The notes beneath the pieces were generated by a model. That model saw only the letters and a program-made list of their open reading frames with translations. It did no database searches and was not told the DNA's origin. Shown here piece by piece: positions 11,345 through 23,067 of a DNA stretch of 64,000 bases; positions within the stretch are counted from its first letter, which is position 1, and the number at the start of each line of letters is the position of its first letter. Where the stretch lies: the NCBI GenBank assembly GCA_023101725.1, contig JALJCO010007076.1, positions 124,001 to 188,000 on the forward strand, read 5' to 3'. The position numbers were made by a program, and so were the translations under genes. The DNA is from Atherinomorus stipes. Taxonomy: Eukaryota; Chordata; Actinopteri; Atheriniformes; Atherinidae.

Positions 11345-11727
11345 GGTTACAGTGTGTTCACACTGCAGGTCTTACTGCTTGATTCTGATTATTTTTGGGT
11401 TTTTTTGTTCATGATTGTTCACATTATGATTTAAATATGACCATCATCAGACTCCACTGTGAACAGTGTGTGACCCTGAAGTGACCCGTATGCACAGAAG
11501 ACGTTATGTAGACATAGAAGTGGGATGAAACGTGACATGATCATTCAGACTGAGATCACCTTGAAAAACAAGATATGGATCTGAATTAGGACCACATAAG
11601 AAGACTGGGTGTGATTTAACTAAATCAGTTTCACACTGTTGTGACTGTTGTAAAGGGGAAAAAAAAGATTTGGGTCACATAAGGACAAATGATTCAGAAT
11701 TGCATGTAGTGTGAACATAACATAACC
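11345..11727. mobile_element. MITE with 'GTTCACACTRCA' terminal repeats
   Basis: Left end GGTTACAGTGTGTTCACACT is matched by the reverse complement of the right end, GGTTATGTTATGTTCACACT. The interior has more GTGAACA/TGTTCAC words. No coding capacity; target duplication not visible. Confidence 0.55.
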
Positions 11728-11787
11728 AATTTAGCCCTACTCTGAGACAGGGTCTTTTCGTGGTTCCATAGGAACCCATATGACATA

Positions 11788-12920
11788 CAGGGGTTAGACA
11801 ATGAAACTGAAACACTTGGTTTTAGACCACAATAATTTATTAGTATGGCGTGGGGCCTCCTTTTGCGGCCAATACAGCGACAATTCGTCTTGGAAATGAC
11901 ATATACAAGTCGTGAACAGTGGTCAGAGGGATTTTAAGCCATACTTCTTGCAGGATAGTGGCCAGGTCACTACGTGATGCTGATGGAGGAAAACGTTTCT
12001 TGATTCGCTCCTCCAAAACTCCCCAAAGTGGCTCAATAATATTTAGATCTGGTGACTTCGCAGGCCATGGGAGATGTTCAACTTCACTTTCATGTTCATC
12101 AAACCAATCTTTCATCAGTCTTGCTGTGTGTATTTGTGCATTGTCATCCTGATACATTGCACCGCCTTCAGGATACAATGTTTGAACCTTTGGATGCACA
12201 TGGTCCTCCAGAATGGTTCAGTAGTCCTTGGCCCATCTAGCACAAGTCCTGGGCCAAGCAAATGCCGTGATTTGGGCAGCTGTGGTTTTACGTTTTTTGG
12301 ATACAATCCGGGTTAGCACCCGAACATCACGTTCAGACAGCTTCCTCTTGCGTCCACAGTTAATCCTGTTGGATGTGGTTCGTCCTTCTTGGTGGTATGC
12401 TGACATTACCCTGGATACTGTGGCTCTTGATACATCACAAAGACTTGTCTTGGTCACAGATGCGCCAGCAAGACATGCACCAACAATTTGTCCTCTTTTG
12501 AACTCTGATACAATGTTGTAGGCATTGCAATGTTTTGATCAAAACCGTGCTTTTTACCCTCCTAATTGAACCTTCACACTCTGCTCTTACTGGTGCAATG
12601 TGCAATTAATGAATACTTGCCACCAGGCTGGTCTAATTTAGCCATGAAACCTCCCACACTAAAATGACAGGTGTTTCAGTTTCATTGTCTAACCCAGTGA
12701 TTCCCAACCCTGGTCCTCAAGGCACAATATCCTGAAGACCTTTCATTTTACCCTGCTAGGACACTGCTGATTCAAATTAAATGGATCTCTGACGAGCTCT
12801 GCACCAGTCTGCCACTGACCCATTAATGTGAGTCAGCTGTGTTTCAACAGGGCAACATGGAAAATCCTCAGGATAGTGTGCCTTGAGGACCAGGGTTGGG
12901 AATCACTGGTCTAACCCCTG
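11788..12920 (-). pseudogene. Tc1/mariner element, DD36E-spaced, internally deleted
   Basis: Flanked by TA (11786-11787, 12921-12922) with TIRs CAGGGGTTAGACAATGAAAC and its inverse. The right TIR is interrupted by the MITE at 12695-12908. On the minus strand an HTH-containing part (TKTSLCDVSRATVSRVMSAY, about 12457-12398; KRKTTAAQITA near 12290) is joined directly to the C-terminal catalytic half (GGAMYQDDNAQIHTARLMK, about 12167-12110; SPDLNIIEPLWGVLEERIKK, about 12040-11980; FPRRIVAVLAAKGGPTPY to 11843). Thirty-six residues separate the Asp before Asn from the catalytic Glu. The middle third with the first catalytic Asp is missing; body length without the MITE and its duplication is 911 bp, short of a full element. 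The catalytic half is an uninterrupted 119-codon frame, suggesting moderate age. Confidence 0.9.
12695..12908. mobile_element. hAT-type MITE, 214 bp, in a mariner terminal repeat
   Basis: Perfect 31-bp terminal inverted repeats (12695-12725 against 12878-12908), starting CAGTGATTCCCAACCC. It is bordered by identical octamers GTCTAACC (12687-12694 and 12909-12916), the hAT-type 8-bp target duplication. Removing the MITE and one octamer restores a right TIR that matches the left mariner TIR. Intact repeats suggest a fairly recent insertion. Confidence 0.92.
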
Positions 12921-12922
12921 TA

Positions 12923-13194
12923 AGTGTTCAGTATTTTGTCGCCACTTAACTTAAAAAACAGAATAACGTCTTAAATGTTCACAGATACGACATGGATACA
13001 ACCGGGGCAAGTTTAATAAGTTAAATTCACATGTTGTCTCCTTTGTGTGTGGCGCTCTGCTCTCCTGTCTTCCTCCATCAAAAAAAGTATTGTCTGCTGC
13101 TCGATTCTCCTTCTCCTGGCTCTTTCTTTGCTCTTCCAGCCTCAATGTTAGACCAAGGGGCAAACTCCACTAAAAAAGACTGAAGCCCAGAAAT
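12923..13194. other. Unassigned short intergenic stretch
   Basis: No gene or repeat recognised. Confidence 0.5.
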
Positions 13195-13455
13195 TAAGTT
13201 TCATAATTGTAGTTCTTTCTTCATCCGCTAGGGGCTGGCTCCAAAACAGAGCAAATTCCCATAGACTCCCATGTTAAAAATGCCATCTTGGAGTAAACAT
13301 GTTTACAGTCTGGTTCAAAAAATCATTTTAGGCTTAATAGGTCAAGTTAACCTTCATGTCAGCTGTGAGGGGGGTGATTTTTTTTTTATAACTCATCCAT
13401 TTAGATGGTATTTAATCTTGAAATTACACACAATTAGGTGCATGTCCTTTTGATT
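13195..13455 (-). repeat. 'CATAGACTGT' repeat, copy 1, first half
   Basis: On the minus strand contains GAACCAGACTGTAAACATG and GGAGCCAGCCCCTAGCGGAT, aligned with 35060-35140 and 53680-53735. It is interrupted at 13455 by the Rex1 insertion and continues at 16002. The family is a widespread teleost dispersed repeat; I cannot assign a superfamily. Confidence 0.75.
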
Positions 13456-16001
13456 TGTTGGCAGTTTTGACATGTACAGTACTAGATAATGTTGCCCCGC
13501 TACAAAAGAAGAAAATCTGCCAGAAGAAGCAGGCTCCCTGGTTTAATTCCCAGCTACGAGCTTTAAAACAGACATCTTGATGTTATGAGAGGAAATGGCG
13601 TGCATCTGGCTTAGAGGAGTCTCACTTAGTCTGAAAAGAAAGTCTAATAGTTTATAAAGAATCCTTACGTAAGACGAGAACAGCTTACTATTCATCATTG
13701 ATAGAGGAAAATAGGAATAATCCCAGGTTCCTTTTCAGCACTGTAGCTAGGCTGACTAAGAGCCGTAGTGCTGATGAGCCATGCATTCTCCCAACTCTCA
13801 GCTGTGACGACTTCATGAGTTTCTTCATAAACAAAATTGTTTCTATTAGAGAGAAAATCCATGACATCTTTCCAGCTACTGACGACGTCTTACCCCCAGC
13901 AGGATTAGAGACATCTGTAGATGCTGATTTATGTCTGGATCATTTCTGCCCTGTACAGATTTCTGAGTTAACCAAACTAATTGTGGCATCCAAACCTTCT
14001 ACCTGCATTCTTGATCCCATCCCAAGTTCCCAACCAAGTTGTTAAAGGAAGTTTTTCCTTTGATTAACACTTATTTACTAGATCTGATCTATTCATCTCT
14101 ATTGACAGGATATGTACCTCAGTCCTTTAAGACTACCGTAATAAAACCTCTAAAAAACCTTCTCCTGATCCAGGAGAGTTAGCTAATTATAGACCAATAT
14201 CCAACCTCCCCTTTAAGTCTAAAATTCTTGAGAAAACAGCTTCAGCTCAACTTTGTGCCCATGTGAGCAGAAATAATCTGTTTAAAAAGTTTCAGTCTGG
14301 TTTTAGAGCTCATCATAGCAGAGAGACGGCACTGGTGAAGGTTACTAGTGATCTTCTTATGGCTTCATATAAAGGACTCCTGTCTGTACTTGTCCTGTTA
14401 GATCTCAGCGCTGCATTTGACACCATTGATCACAATATTCTGCTACAGAGACTTGAACATGCTATTGGAATTAGAGGAACTGGATTAGACTGGTTCAAGT
14501 CATACTTATCTGATAGACTTCAGTTTGTTAATGTCAACAACGAGTCTTTATCGTGCACCAGAGTAACTCATGGAGTTCCCCAGGGTTCTGTGCTCGGACC
14601 AATACTCTTCACATTATATATGCTTCCTTTGGGTAATATCATCAGACAACATAGCATAAATTGTCATTGTTTTGCAGACGACACTCAGATATACTTATCT
14701 ATGAAGCCTGATGAAACCAATCAGTTTGTTAGATTACAAAGATGTCTTAGTGACATAAAGACCTGGATGACCCTGAACTTTCTGCTTCTAAATTCAGACA
14801 AGGCCGAGGTTGTTGTCTTTGGACCTGAAAAACTCAGGACTAAATAATCTAGCTAATAATTATTATATTTATGATCTGGATGGCATTAATTTGACTTTCA
14901 GCACTACAGTGAAGACTCTTGGTGTCATTTTTGACCAGGATTTGTCATTCGGCTCACATATAAAACAGGTTTCTAGAACCGCCTTCTTCCACCTACGTAA
15001 TATTGCTAAAATTAGGGACATCCTCTCCCAGAGTGATGCAGAAAAACTAGTCCATGCTTTTGTTACTTCCAGATTGGATTACTGTAATTCCCTATTATTG
15101 GGCTGCCCCAAATATGCCTTGAAAAGTCTCCAGCTGATCCAGAATGCTGCAGCGAGGGTTCTGACTAGAACCAGCAGGAGAGATCATATTTCTCCAGTTC
15201 TAGCTTCTCTTCATTGGCTCCCTGTTAAATCCAGGATAGAATTTAAAATTCTTCTTCTCACATATAAAGCTCTCCATGATCAAGCTCCATTATATATTAG
15301 AGATCTCATAGTTCCATATATTCCAAGCAGAGCACTTCGCTCTCAAACTGCAGGTCTTCTGGCAGTTCCAAGGGTCTCTAAGAGTAGAATGGGAGGCAGA
15401 GCGTTTGGCTATCAGGCCCCCCTATTGTGGAACCAGTTACCAATTCAGGTTCAGGAGGCAGACACCCTCTCTACCATTAAGATTAGGCTTAAAACCTTCC
15501 TTTTCGATAAGTCTTATAGTTAGGGATGGCTAGCCTTCTCTTAGTTAAGCTGCTATAGATTTAGACTGCTGCGGGACGTTCATGATGCACTGGGCTTTTT
15601 TCCCCACTCATCTCTGCCTCTTCATGTAGAAACTTGTGACAGTACTGCATCATTAACTGTGCTTCTCCTCTCTCAGCAGGTCTAGCTGGATAAAAGTTTC
15701 AGTATCTGTTGGTATCTCTTTTGTCTTCTCCACCCCAGCCGGTCGAGGCAGATGGCCACCTGAGCTGGGTTCTGCCGGAGGTTTTTCCTCCCTGTTAAAA
15801 GGGTGTTTTCCTTCCCACTGTCGCCACCACCCCGTGCTTGCTCAGGATGGGGGATTGGACCGGGTCCAGTCTAGATTTGATTTAATCTGTTGGTTTCCTT
15901 AGCTATGCTATTATGAATCTGATCTGAATTTTTCTGTCTGTTAAGTACCCTGAGGTGACATTGTCATGAATGGACACTATACAAATAAAGTTGAATTGAA
16001 C
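13456..16001 (+). pseudogene. Rex1-type LINE, 5'-truncated, frameshifted
   Basis: About 2.5 kb of a Rex1/Babar-clade LINE. In order: partial ORF 13698-14045, RT palm in 14263-14847 with LSAAFDTIDHNILLQRLEHA, GVPQGSVLGPILF and an intact FADD box (14671-14682), then 14810-15523 with LGVIFDQDLSFGSHIK, NAAARVLTRTSRRDHISPVL and WLPVKSRIEFKILLLTYKAL. The reading moves through three frames: a small insertion near 14020, a lost A near 14145 and a shift near 14825-14850. The 3' UTR has the typical CTGCGGGACGTTCATGATGC and GCCGGTCGAGGCAGATGGCC words and ends ATACAAATAAAGTTGAATTG. It is flanked by TGATT (13451-13455 and 16002-16006). Inactive but little diverged. Confidence 0.92.
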
Positions 16002-16355
16002 TGATTGACAGGTGGCAGACTGGGTGCCGTGGAGGCTAATAGTTAGCTCTATGCTTTCTCCCAGGAAGGCCTCAGCCTGTAGCAGAGTTGCACAATGGCG
16101 GTTTTTGGCTGGTTAACAGCAAGTTTGTGTGTGTCTTACCTTTGAACAGTTTATCTTCGTTCGTTCCTGTTCACTTCGGATTAGCTCGGTTAGAGTTCAC
16201 TCGGCTTTCAATCATTTGCCTTTGCTCATTTTAGTATTTTTCAGGAGTGCTGTCACATACGACACGGCAAGATGGAGACAGAGGGAACACCCAACTGGCT
16301 TCACTTTCCCCTCTTCAGACGTGACCGGATACTACATCCATTTTTTTTTTTTTTT
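16002..16355 (-). repeat. 'CATAGACTGT' repeat, copy 1, second half
   Basis: Resumes GATTGACAGG after Rex1 and aligns with the other copies through TTAGCTCGGTTAG, CAATCATTTGCC, ATTTTAGTATTTTTCAGGAG and CACCCAACTGGCTTC, compared with the reverse complement of 53160-53340. Ends near the poly-T at 16340-16358. Confidence 0.75.
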
Positions 16356-17246
16356 TTTTACAGTCATTGTGTTAGATGCCTGATGTGATCGTCCGTGATG
16401 AATAATCCTGTCATGCAGACCACGATAACAGTGGTGATTCATTTCTTCTCTTCAGTCATTTCGCAGGTTTTGTTTTATTTTGTTGGGGTGCAAAAATAAC
16501 ATGTCACTGTCACAGACAGGTGCTTCGCATCCTATCAAGGTCCCCGACTCATGTGTGAATGTCAAATGAAACAGTTCCCCTGGAAAGGGGTAGTTCATAG
16601 AACGAAATTCGAGGTGAGCAGTTCTTAGAACTGTGTACTTAGAACTCCTCTGTCTGAATGCGGGTATAGTGTGCCATCAAATCCAACTAATTGTTGTACG
16701 TTTTGATTTTGAGAAAAAGCGATTTTGGGAGTCGGTTGGGCTTTAATGAGCAGCCAGGATAATACAGCTGGAAGCCATTGAAAACCAGTCCCAGCTGCTC
16801 TGAAGGGATGCATCCCTCTATGTGTATGGGTCTGGTCTACCAGGTGAGATAAATGTGGGCCTGGGATGACGGAACTTGGATAATGCACTATGGAAATTAC
16901 CAATTTTTCTTTACAGTATGCCAAAAATAGAGGATAAGACTGTTGTTGGTAACGTGTATCTGACAGTACACAGTAATAAGGAGCAAGTGGAAAGCAACAA
17001 ACAGGTCAATAGAAAGGAAAATTATTCAGATGCAACTCTCACCACAAGTAGCAAAAGATGTCCAACTGATTTGCTGCTACATTTGCCCATCATCTCACCT
17101 GATCTTATGTGCCATGGATTTTACTGGAGGGCTGAATAAAAAGTCTGCAAGGAGCCTGGAGCAAAGGCTGCAGACAAATCACCATTCTAGACAATCTCTA
17201 AAACATGTTAAGACTATAAATCATGTGCAAAAACAACTATAGTCCA
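16356..17246. other. Unassigned intergenic sequence
   Basis: Begins with the rest of a T run. No gene or repeat recognised. Confidence 0.5.
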
Positions 17247-17921
17247 TTAAAGGTTGAATATGGAATACGGACAGAACAGCGACATCACGTGTGTTTAGGT
17301 TGTAGTTGCAACGGCAGAAAAACAACTCCAGCCGCTGGGATGCCAGGCTCACTGCCGATACGCAAGTGACCAACAGTCTGCAGCATGTCCAACAAGTAAC
17401 GCAGAGGAGTTTATAACTGACAGCTAATGTTAGCCATATTAGCAAACAAGCTAGCTTACCGATCCAGCAGGAAAGTCGCCATTTCCGTGTTTTACTCCGT
17501 GGAAAACGTTTATGTGGGTCCATTTAGTGAAGTCTTCACCTAAATTTACTCCAGGTTTTGCTCTTCTCAGGTCACTCCTCCTCAGAAACAGATAACAATA
17601 TCTCCAGGGCTCTGAAGCAGCTGCTTCACTGGTCATCTCTACGGTTTTCCCCTGTACAAGCCTGACTATGACCAAAATATTGTTTCCACACAGAAATCGT
17701 ATTTGGCAACCTGCAATGGCGGCGTGTATTGGCTTATAGACGTAAATAAAATGTCATTATCGAACCCGTAAAAAATTATTTTATAATTATTTTTAGGCTA
17801 AATATAATTTTTCTGGGAAATGTTGTACTTTCATTCTGTACACCCCCAAACGACCTGTGGAGGTTTTTTTTTTTTTCTTAAATATAGCTTTTAATAAAAA
17901 TGTTCCATATTCAACCTTTAA
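17247..17921. mobile_element. TTAA-flanked MITE, 667 bp body
   Basis: TTAA at 17247-17250 and 17918-17921. Exact terminal inverted repeats AGGTTGAATATGGAA and TTCCATATTCAACCT. Interior lacks a transposase. TTAA target duplication is typical of piggyBac-type elements; TTAAAGG-ended MITEs are common in fish. A related-looking architecture occurs at 40618-41618. Confidence 0.8.
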
Positions 17922-20900
17922 CTATTCCAGTTGGGCACTGATAGATATATATTAACATCTTGTATAGCCAGCAGGTGTCTCAACAGCAAAGAGAGAAAAA
18001 GGGGTATAATCATCTTCAGAAAATGGCGAGTGTTGTTAGATTTTTTAAAAAAAAGTGTTAAAGAAAAATACCAATAATCAGGTTAAAACATTATGAAAAA
18101 TTCAGTATGGCATCTTATCCAGCTGATCTTATCCACATTAACATAGTCTCCTATTTGTGAAAGAAAACACTGCAGAAGGAAGTGAAACCTACATTTTATC
18201 TAATGGCCAAAAGGAGACAGCCCCTATGGCTAAATAGAAATTTGGGGAATTTGTATGCATCTGCTCAATTTATGACCTCCATAAGCATTGTTCTTACTAG
18301 TTTATTGCCTCAAAGTCATTTTTAAATAATTCTCCCATTTAGAGGAGCTTAAACATGCATCTGCAACTGCTTTGCATTGGTGCTTCACGAAAATCATGTT
18401 TACATTTTACCACAGACCAATCTGGGTGTGGGTTAGGCTTGGTTATCTTCCTGTGCTGTTGCTGGCCCTTTAGTTTTGTGCTGAGGTCATTATGGGCAAA
18501 ACTAAGTGTTGAAATAAACAGATTTTTTTTTCACTGCAGCTGTTGTCTGTGCAGCTGTGTTTTGACCCCTGCTTGTTTGCTTTTGTTGGTTTTGACATTT
18601 TGTCCACTTAGGGTTATTAGCTCGCGCTAACTTAGCAAGTAGCATCCAACCAACACAGAGGCTGTGACAGGTTACTTTGCTGTTCTGGATGCAGAAGTAG
18701 AAACTTTATATGATGGATGGGCACATAACCTTGCATGTAATTAAGGCGTAACTCTTAAGGTCCTATTTGTGGTATTTGTTTTGTTGTGTCAAATGTGCTC
18801 AATCTGCTAAATGGTCAAACTTTAACTGTATTTTGTGCACACACAAAAAACAGCCTTCTGCAGCTGAGGCACCAAAACATTCTCACATCTTCCTCCAGTT
18901 TCCTAAACGTGACTCGGTCTGATCCTTGTTTTATTGGGTGGTTTAGTGGATGTGTTCCTTTGCAACATAATAAGAGAGGACATGAGTCTCTTATGAACCT
19001 TCAAAGCCACATGGCCACATGAAAGCAAAAATCAGCCTATCGCAGCAGCAACAACAGGAATCGAGTCCATTTTCCTTCTGTTATGATCGACTGGATATGA
19101 AACAGGCCCGGGCTTCTGTGTCATTCTGTGTGGAACTCATTTCCTGGCTGTTATCGGTTCATATGGCTCTGTTTTCTTGTGGACGGGAACTTCAGAAAAG
19201 AGAGAGCAACGATCACAGGAGGGCTCAGCAGCTTAGCCATGCTGACCACCCCACTGATGGCAGTTATGCAACTCATAGGGCTACTTTCGGTCAGCACAGG
19301 GGGTGATTCACGTTCAGTCCAACAACCTCAGGGTAGAAACAAACCCTTTCTTCAGGTCTGTGACCCTTAGCAAGGCAGATTTTAATGTTGCACCTGCTTA
19401 GACTGGAAAGTCTGGTGAAAATAACTTCAACTGAACACTTTCTTTCTTATGAGAGAGTGGGGCTCAGACAGCGAGGTTTCCAGGAAAGAGAGTGCATTTT
19501 GTTTTAAAGGCTGTGCTGATGAGTCTGCAGTCAGACAGACTGACGGGGAGAGAGAGAGCAGCACTGCTGGGTCAGCTAAGCCTTACCCGTCACCTCTCTG
19601 TCAGCTCAGCACTTTTGGACATATATCTGCCATGTAGAGCTGCTGGTCCAGTGACATGCCACTCACTCCCACTGAAGCCTGCGGTGCTAAAACTTCCTGC
19701 AACCCTCTACTGACTTTTTGAAATTCAAAAAATGCAATAAAACCAAAATGTATGAAATAGTATAACCAAAATTATAGCTTTACACAAGTAATTAGTTCAT
19801 AATTAGTTCGTGCTTTTTATTGTTATTGCTTTCTTTTCTATTAACAGATGCTGTATATATGTGTTCTATGAGTGCACAAGTTATGCAATGTGAGCAAACA
19901 CTAAACTTTGTGCTTATTTGAATATAGCAGTCTTAATGATTGCTTCAGGTGTTAAACCTGGCCACATGTCAGAGCAATGCAAGGGTATACTGGTTTCCGT
20001 GTTCCTTTAATAGCTGAGAAATGCCGCTAAAAGTCATGTTATCGGGTCATCATCCTCTTCGTCCTCCATGTCCCATAAGCTTCGAACACTAGGTGGCATC
20101 CTGTGTGCAAGAGGCGATCTGTCAGCTCTCCCACTGTGGCCCACACGCACCGAGTTAATGGCCAGAAACATCTGGACACACGTGCAATTGAAAAGCTGGA
20201 CACAGCTGTAGACAGGAACGATCCAGCAGAGTGTTTTCCTGCAGGCAGCCTTTCTTGTTTTACTGTTCTTAGCTGTGGCCTGCACGGTCTTCATCACCTC
20301 AGGAGCTGGATCTTTTTTAAGTTTGACATTTCTGCTCGGTTTAGTTCTATAAACAACACCAAGACTTTCTGTTATGTTATCATGTGTTTTTAGAAGCCTT
20401 CGGGGCGATGATCATGAGTTAGATAAGCTCGGATTGTTTTTGTTTAAAATGGCACCCCAAAAGGAAATCTGATCCAGAATCAAGGTTTTTGATGTAAAAG
20501 GGCATGAATAAAAGCTTGCATATGAGGAAGGTGGGGGGAATATTTGAGGGGGAAGGATTTTCTTATAATGTGGCTACTTCTCTTTCCACTCCTGAATACA
20601 TTCCTCCACACAACCAGTTTTCTCTGCCTCTTTTCTTTTTTTCCTGCTCTGGCAGGTTTAAGAATCCCATGGCAGGTCTGACCTGGTGACATAACACTCA
20701 GTCTGCCTTTGATCTGCAGATTTTTGCAGGTATTTCCTCCTCTCCAAGCTGCTGTCACTGCTCTAGTTGAGAGAAGAAAAGAAGAGCTTCCGGTGTTTCA
20801 TTCCTCCAGTGAAGATGTAAATTAAGCATGCGACCAAATGACTACACAGCGTGATCTGGCAGGTTTACATAATGCTGGAACCTGCTCAGGTTTCCCGTGG

Positions 20901-22015
20901 CCAAGCAATAGCAGCTCCAGCTTGGCCTACATCCTGTTTCTGGGGCTATTTAGCGATGGCTGTGAATGGCTCCGGTAGCAAACAGCATGGAAGTGTCTGA
21001 TTGCAGAGAATGGAAGGCAGTGAACTGCCCACTCACCAGCTTGCTGCAGCCCCCGCACACAGACATACAAATACACTCTCATATAAAGAAGCATGTTGGC
21101 GGCAAGAGCGCCTGCTGCACAACCATTCAAACCGTGAGGTGAAAAACTGGAAACTACTAACTTGAATTAGGAAATAATTTAGCTTTAAATGACTTAAAGT
21201 ATAAAAGGCTAATGGACACAAACGTACGCACAAACAAAATGCAAACACACAAGCTCCCTCGCTTGACTCTTCCCATCTTACTGTCGCCCACACACGGACA
21301 TGCTCTCTCACGTGTTTGTATGTGCCAATACAGAAGTCCCAGATGGACCACTACCAGAGTAGGAATTACATAACCAAATCCTGTTTCAACTACAAACTTT
21401 CATTTTTATATGATGAAGCACTGAGAAGATGTTTGTCTATATTAACACAGATACATTACATAACCAAAAGCAAATTATTGTCACTGTAAAGGCTCATTAA
21501 CACTGAAGTTAATATTAAAAGGCTAATTTGTGTGACTTAATCACTTATTTTGGCAATGGTGTTTGTCAGTCATGATAACACTACACACACCAATGTACCT
21601 GGTGATGTACATTCAGTAGGGATGTATGATAACTTAAAAAAAACCCTCAATAAAAAAAAAAATTTCAGCTTCTAAAGGCTGATACAGATAAATGATAACC
21701 AATAACACACATGCATACCTAATCATGACATCAAAATTGTTGAAAGATGTTTGCCTAATTTTAATTTTTTATGTTTATCATGTTCAGATGAATCATAGGA
21801 CATTGACTTGGTCAGTTTTTGCACGTCATGAAAATCTAAACTGCTTCAACGTAACTTGAAATGACTTTATGCTGTTTGTTATCATCATTCATGAATAATG
21901 AGCAATCTCCTGTGCGCACAAAACTACACTGTCGAATACAAACATTTGCAGGTTTTCAGCAAGTGGTGAAGGAAATCTAAAGGGATTTTCCATGAAGTGC
22001 CAAAAAATATGACTC
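17922..22015. other. Unassigned intergenic sequence, about 4 kb
   Basis: The longest stretch without obvious repeats in the left half. ORFs up to about 96 codons have no recognisable domain or splice context. Conserved non-coding elements could be hidden here; comparison with other fish would be needed to see them. Confidence 0.5.
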
Positions 22016-22160
22016 GATTAAAAAGAAAAAAGGAGCAGGGTTTAAAAAGAAACATTCCCCCCCGTAAAAAAAAACTATACAAAACAAACAGAAAAAAAAA
22101 AAAAAAAAAAAAAAAAAGAAGAGAAAAAAGGGGGGGGAGGAGAAAAAGGAGGAGAGAGAG

Positions 22161-22199
<39 letters not shown>

Positions 22200-22255
22200 A
22201 AAAAAAAAAAAAAAAAAAAACCCCCCCCCCCCCCGAGACCACCACCGCACCCCAC

Positions 22256-22306
<51 letters not shown>

Positions 22307-22371
22307 GACAAATAAAGAAATCTTGAATCTTGAACTTTGTCTCATAAATACAGGGAAATTCTGCAATGGTG
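22016..22371. repeat. A-rich low-complexity tract with a possible LINE tail
   Basis: Runs of A interrupted by G-rich and C-rich homopolymers (C14 near 22221-22234; A runs near 22160-22198, 22200-22220 and 22257-22303). Followed by GGACAAATAAAGAAATCTTG and AATCTTGAAC, which looks like a LINE 3' end. The long phenylalanine/lysine ORFs here are products of composition. Confidence 0.8.
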
Positions 22372-22729
22372 CAGTAGTCCTCAAAATTATTCATACCCTC
22401 CAATTAAAGAATGAAAAAAATCAGTGAGTGAAATAAGTTGAAATCAACAAAAGTAATGATAAATAAAAATTTCATGAAAATCATTAAATTGATTTTGAAT
22501 GGTGTTTCAACAGAAATATTATAAACAAGCATACAAAAAATAAAACAAGTAAACAAGCATGATGGGGCTCCAAAAGCAAATTTTTTTTTTGAGCAACACT
22601 TTGAGGCAATCACTGCAATCAGGTGTTTTCTCAAATGTTCAATCAGACTTCTGCACCTGTTCACAGGTATTTTGACACACTTTTCATTGGAAAGGTGCTC
22701 TAATGTGTCTGGGACAGTTTTTATTATTA

Positions 22730-22774
<45 letters not shown>

Positions 22775-22957
22775 GTAGTAGTAGTAGTAGTAGTAGTATT
22801 TTCAACCACAATTCCAAAGCAATATTTTATTTCACTAAATTATAATTCAGTAAATATTAATTTATTATCAGTTTCTTTAATTTCCTGTCATTTGAATTAC
22901 AATTGTGAATTTAGCCTTTTCTTTAATTGGAGGGTATGAATAATTTTAGGACGACTG
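22372..22957. mobile_element. Tc1/mariner MITE 'TTATTCATACCCTCC', copy 1
   Basis: Left TIR CAGTAGTCCTCAAAATTATT then CATACCCTCCAATTAAAG; right TIR CTTTAATTGGAGGGTATGAA then TAATTTTAGGACGACTG, followed by TA (22958-22959). Homologous to 33592-34085 and 59183-59633. Contains an expanded ATT/AGT microsatellite at 22719-22798. Confidence 0.85.
22719..22798. repeat. (ATT)n then (AGT)n microsatellite
   Basis: TTATTATT units to about 22773, then eight or so AGT units. It lies inside the MITE at 22372-22957, at the position where copy 3 has a shorter ATT tract. Confidence 0.95.
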
Positions 22958-23067
22958 TATATCTGGAAAGGTTTCTGTTAGACATGTGTATTTATTGTTT
23001 ACTGGTCCAGATAGCAGTAAACAACATAATTTTTTTTATATATCTAAAGTGATTATTTTGTTCTTAC

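Noticed and set aside
21924..22403. 159-codon minus-strand ORF and overlapping ORFs rich in Phe, Gly or Lys
   Set aside because: Pure translation of poly-A/T and poly-C/G homopolymers; no domain and probably unstable consensus.
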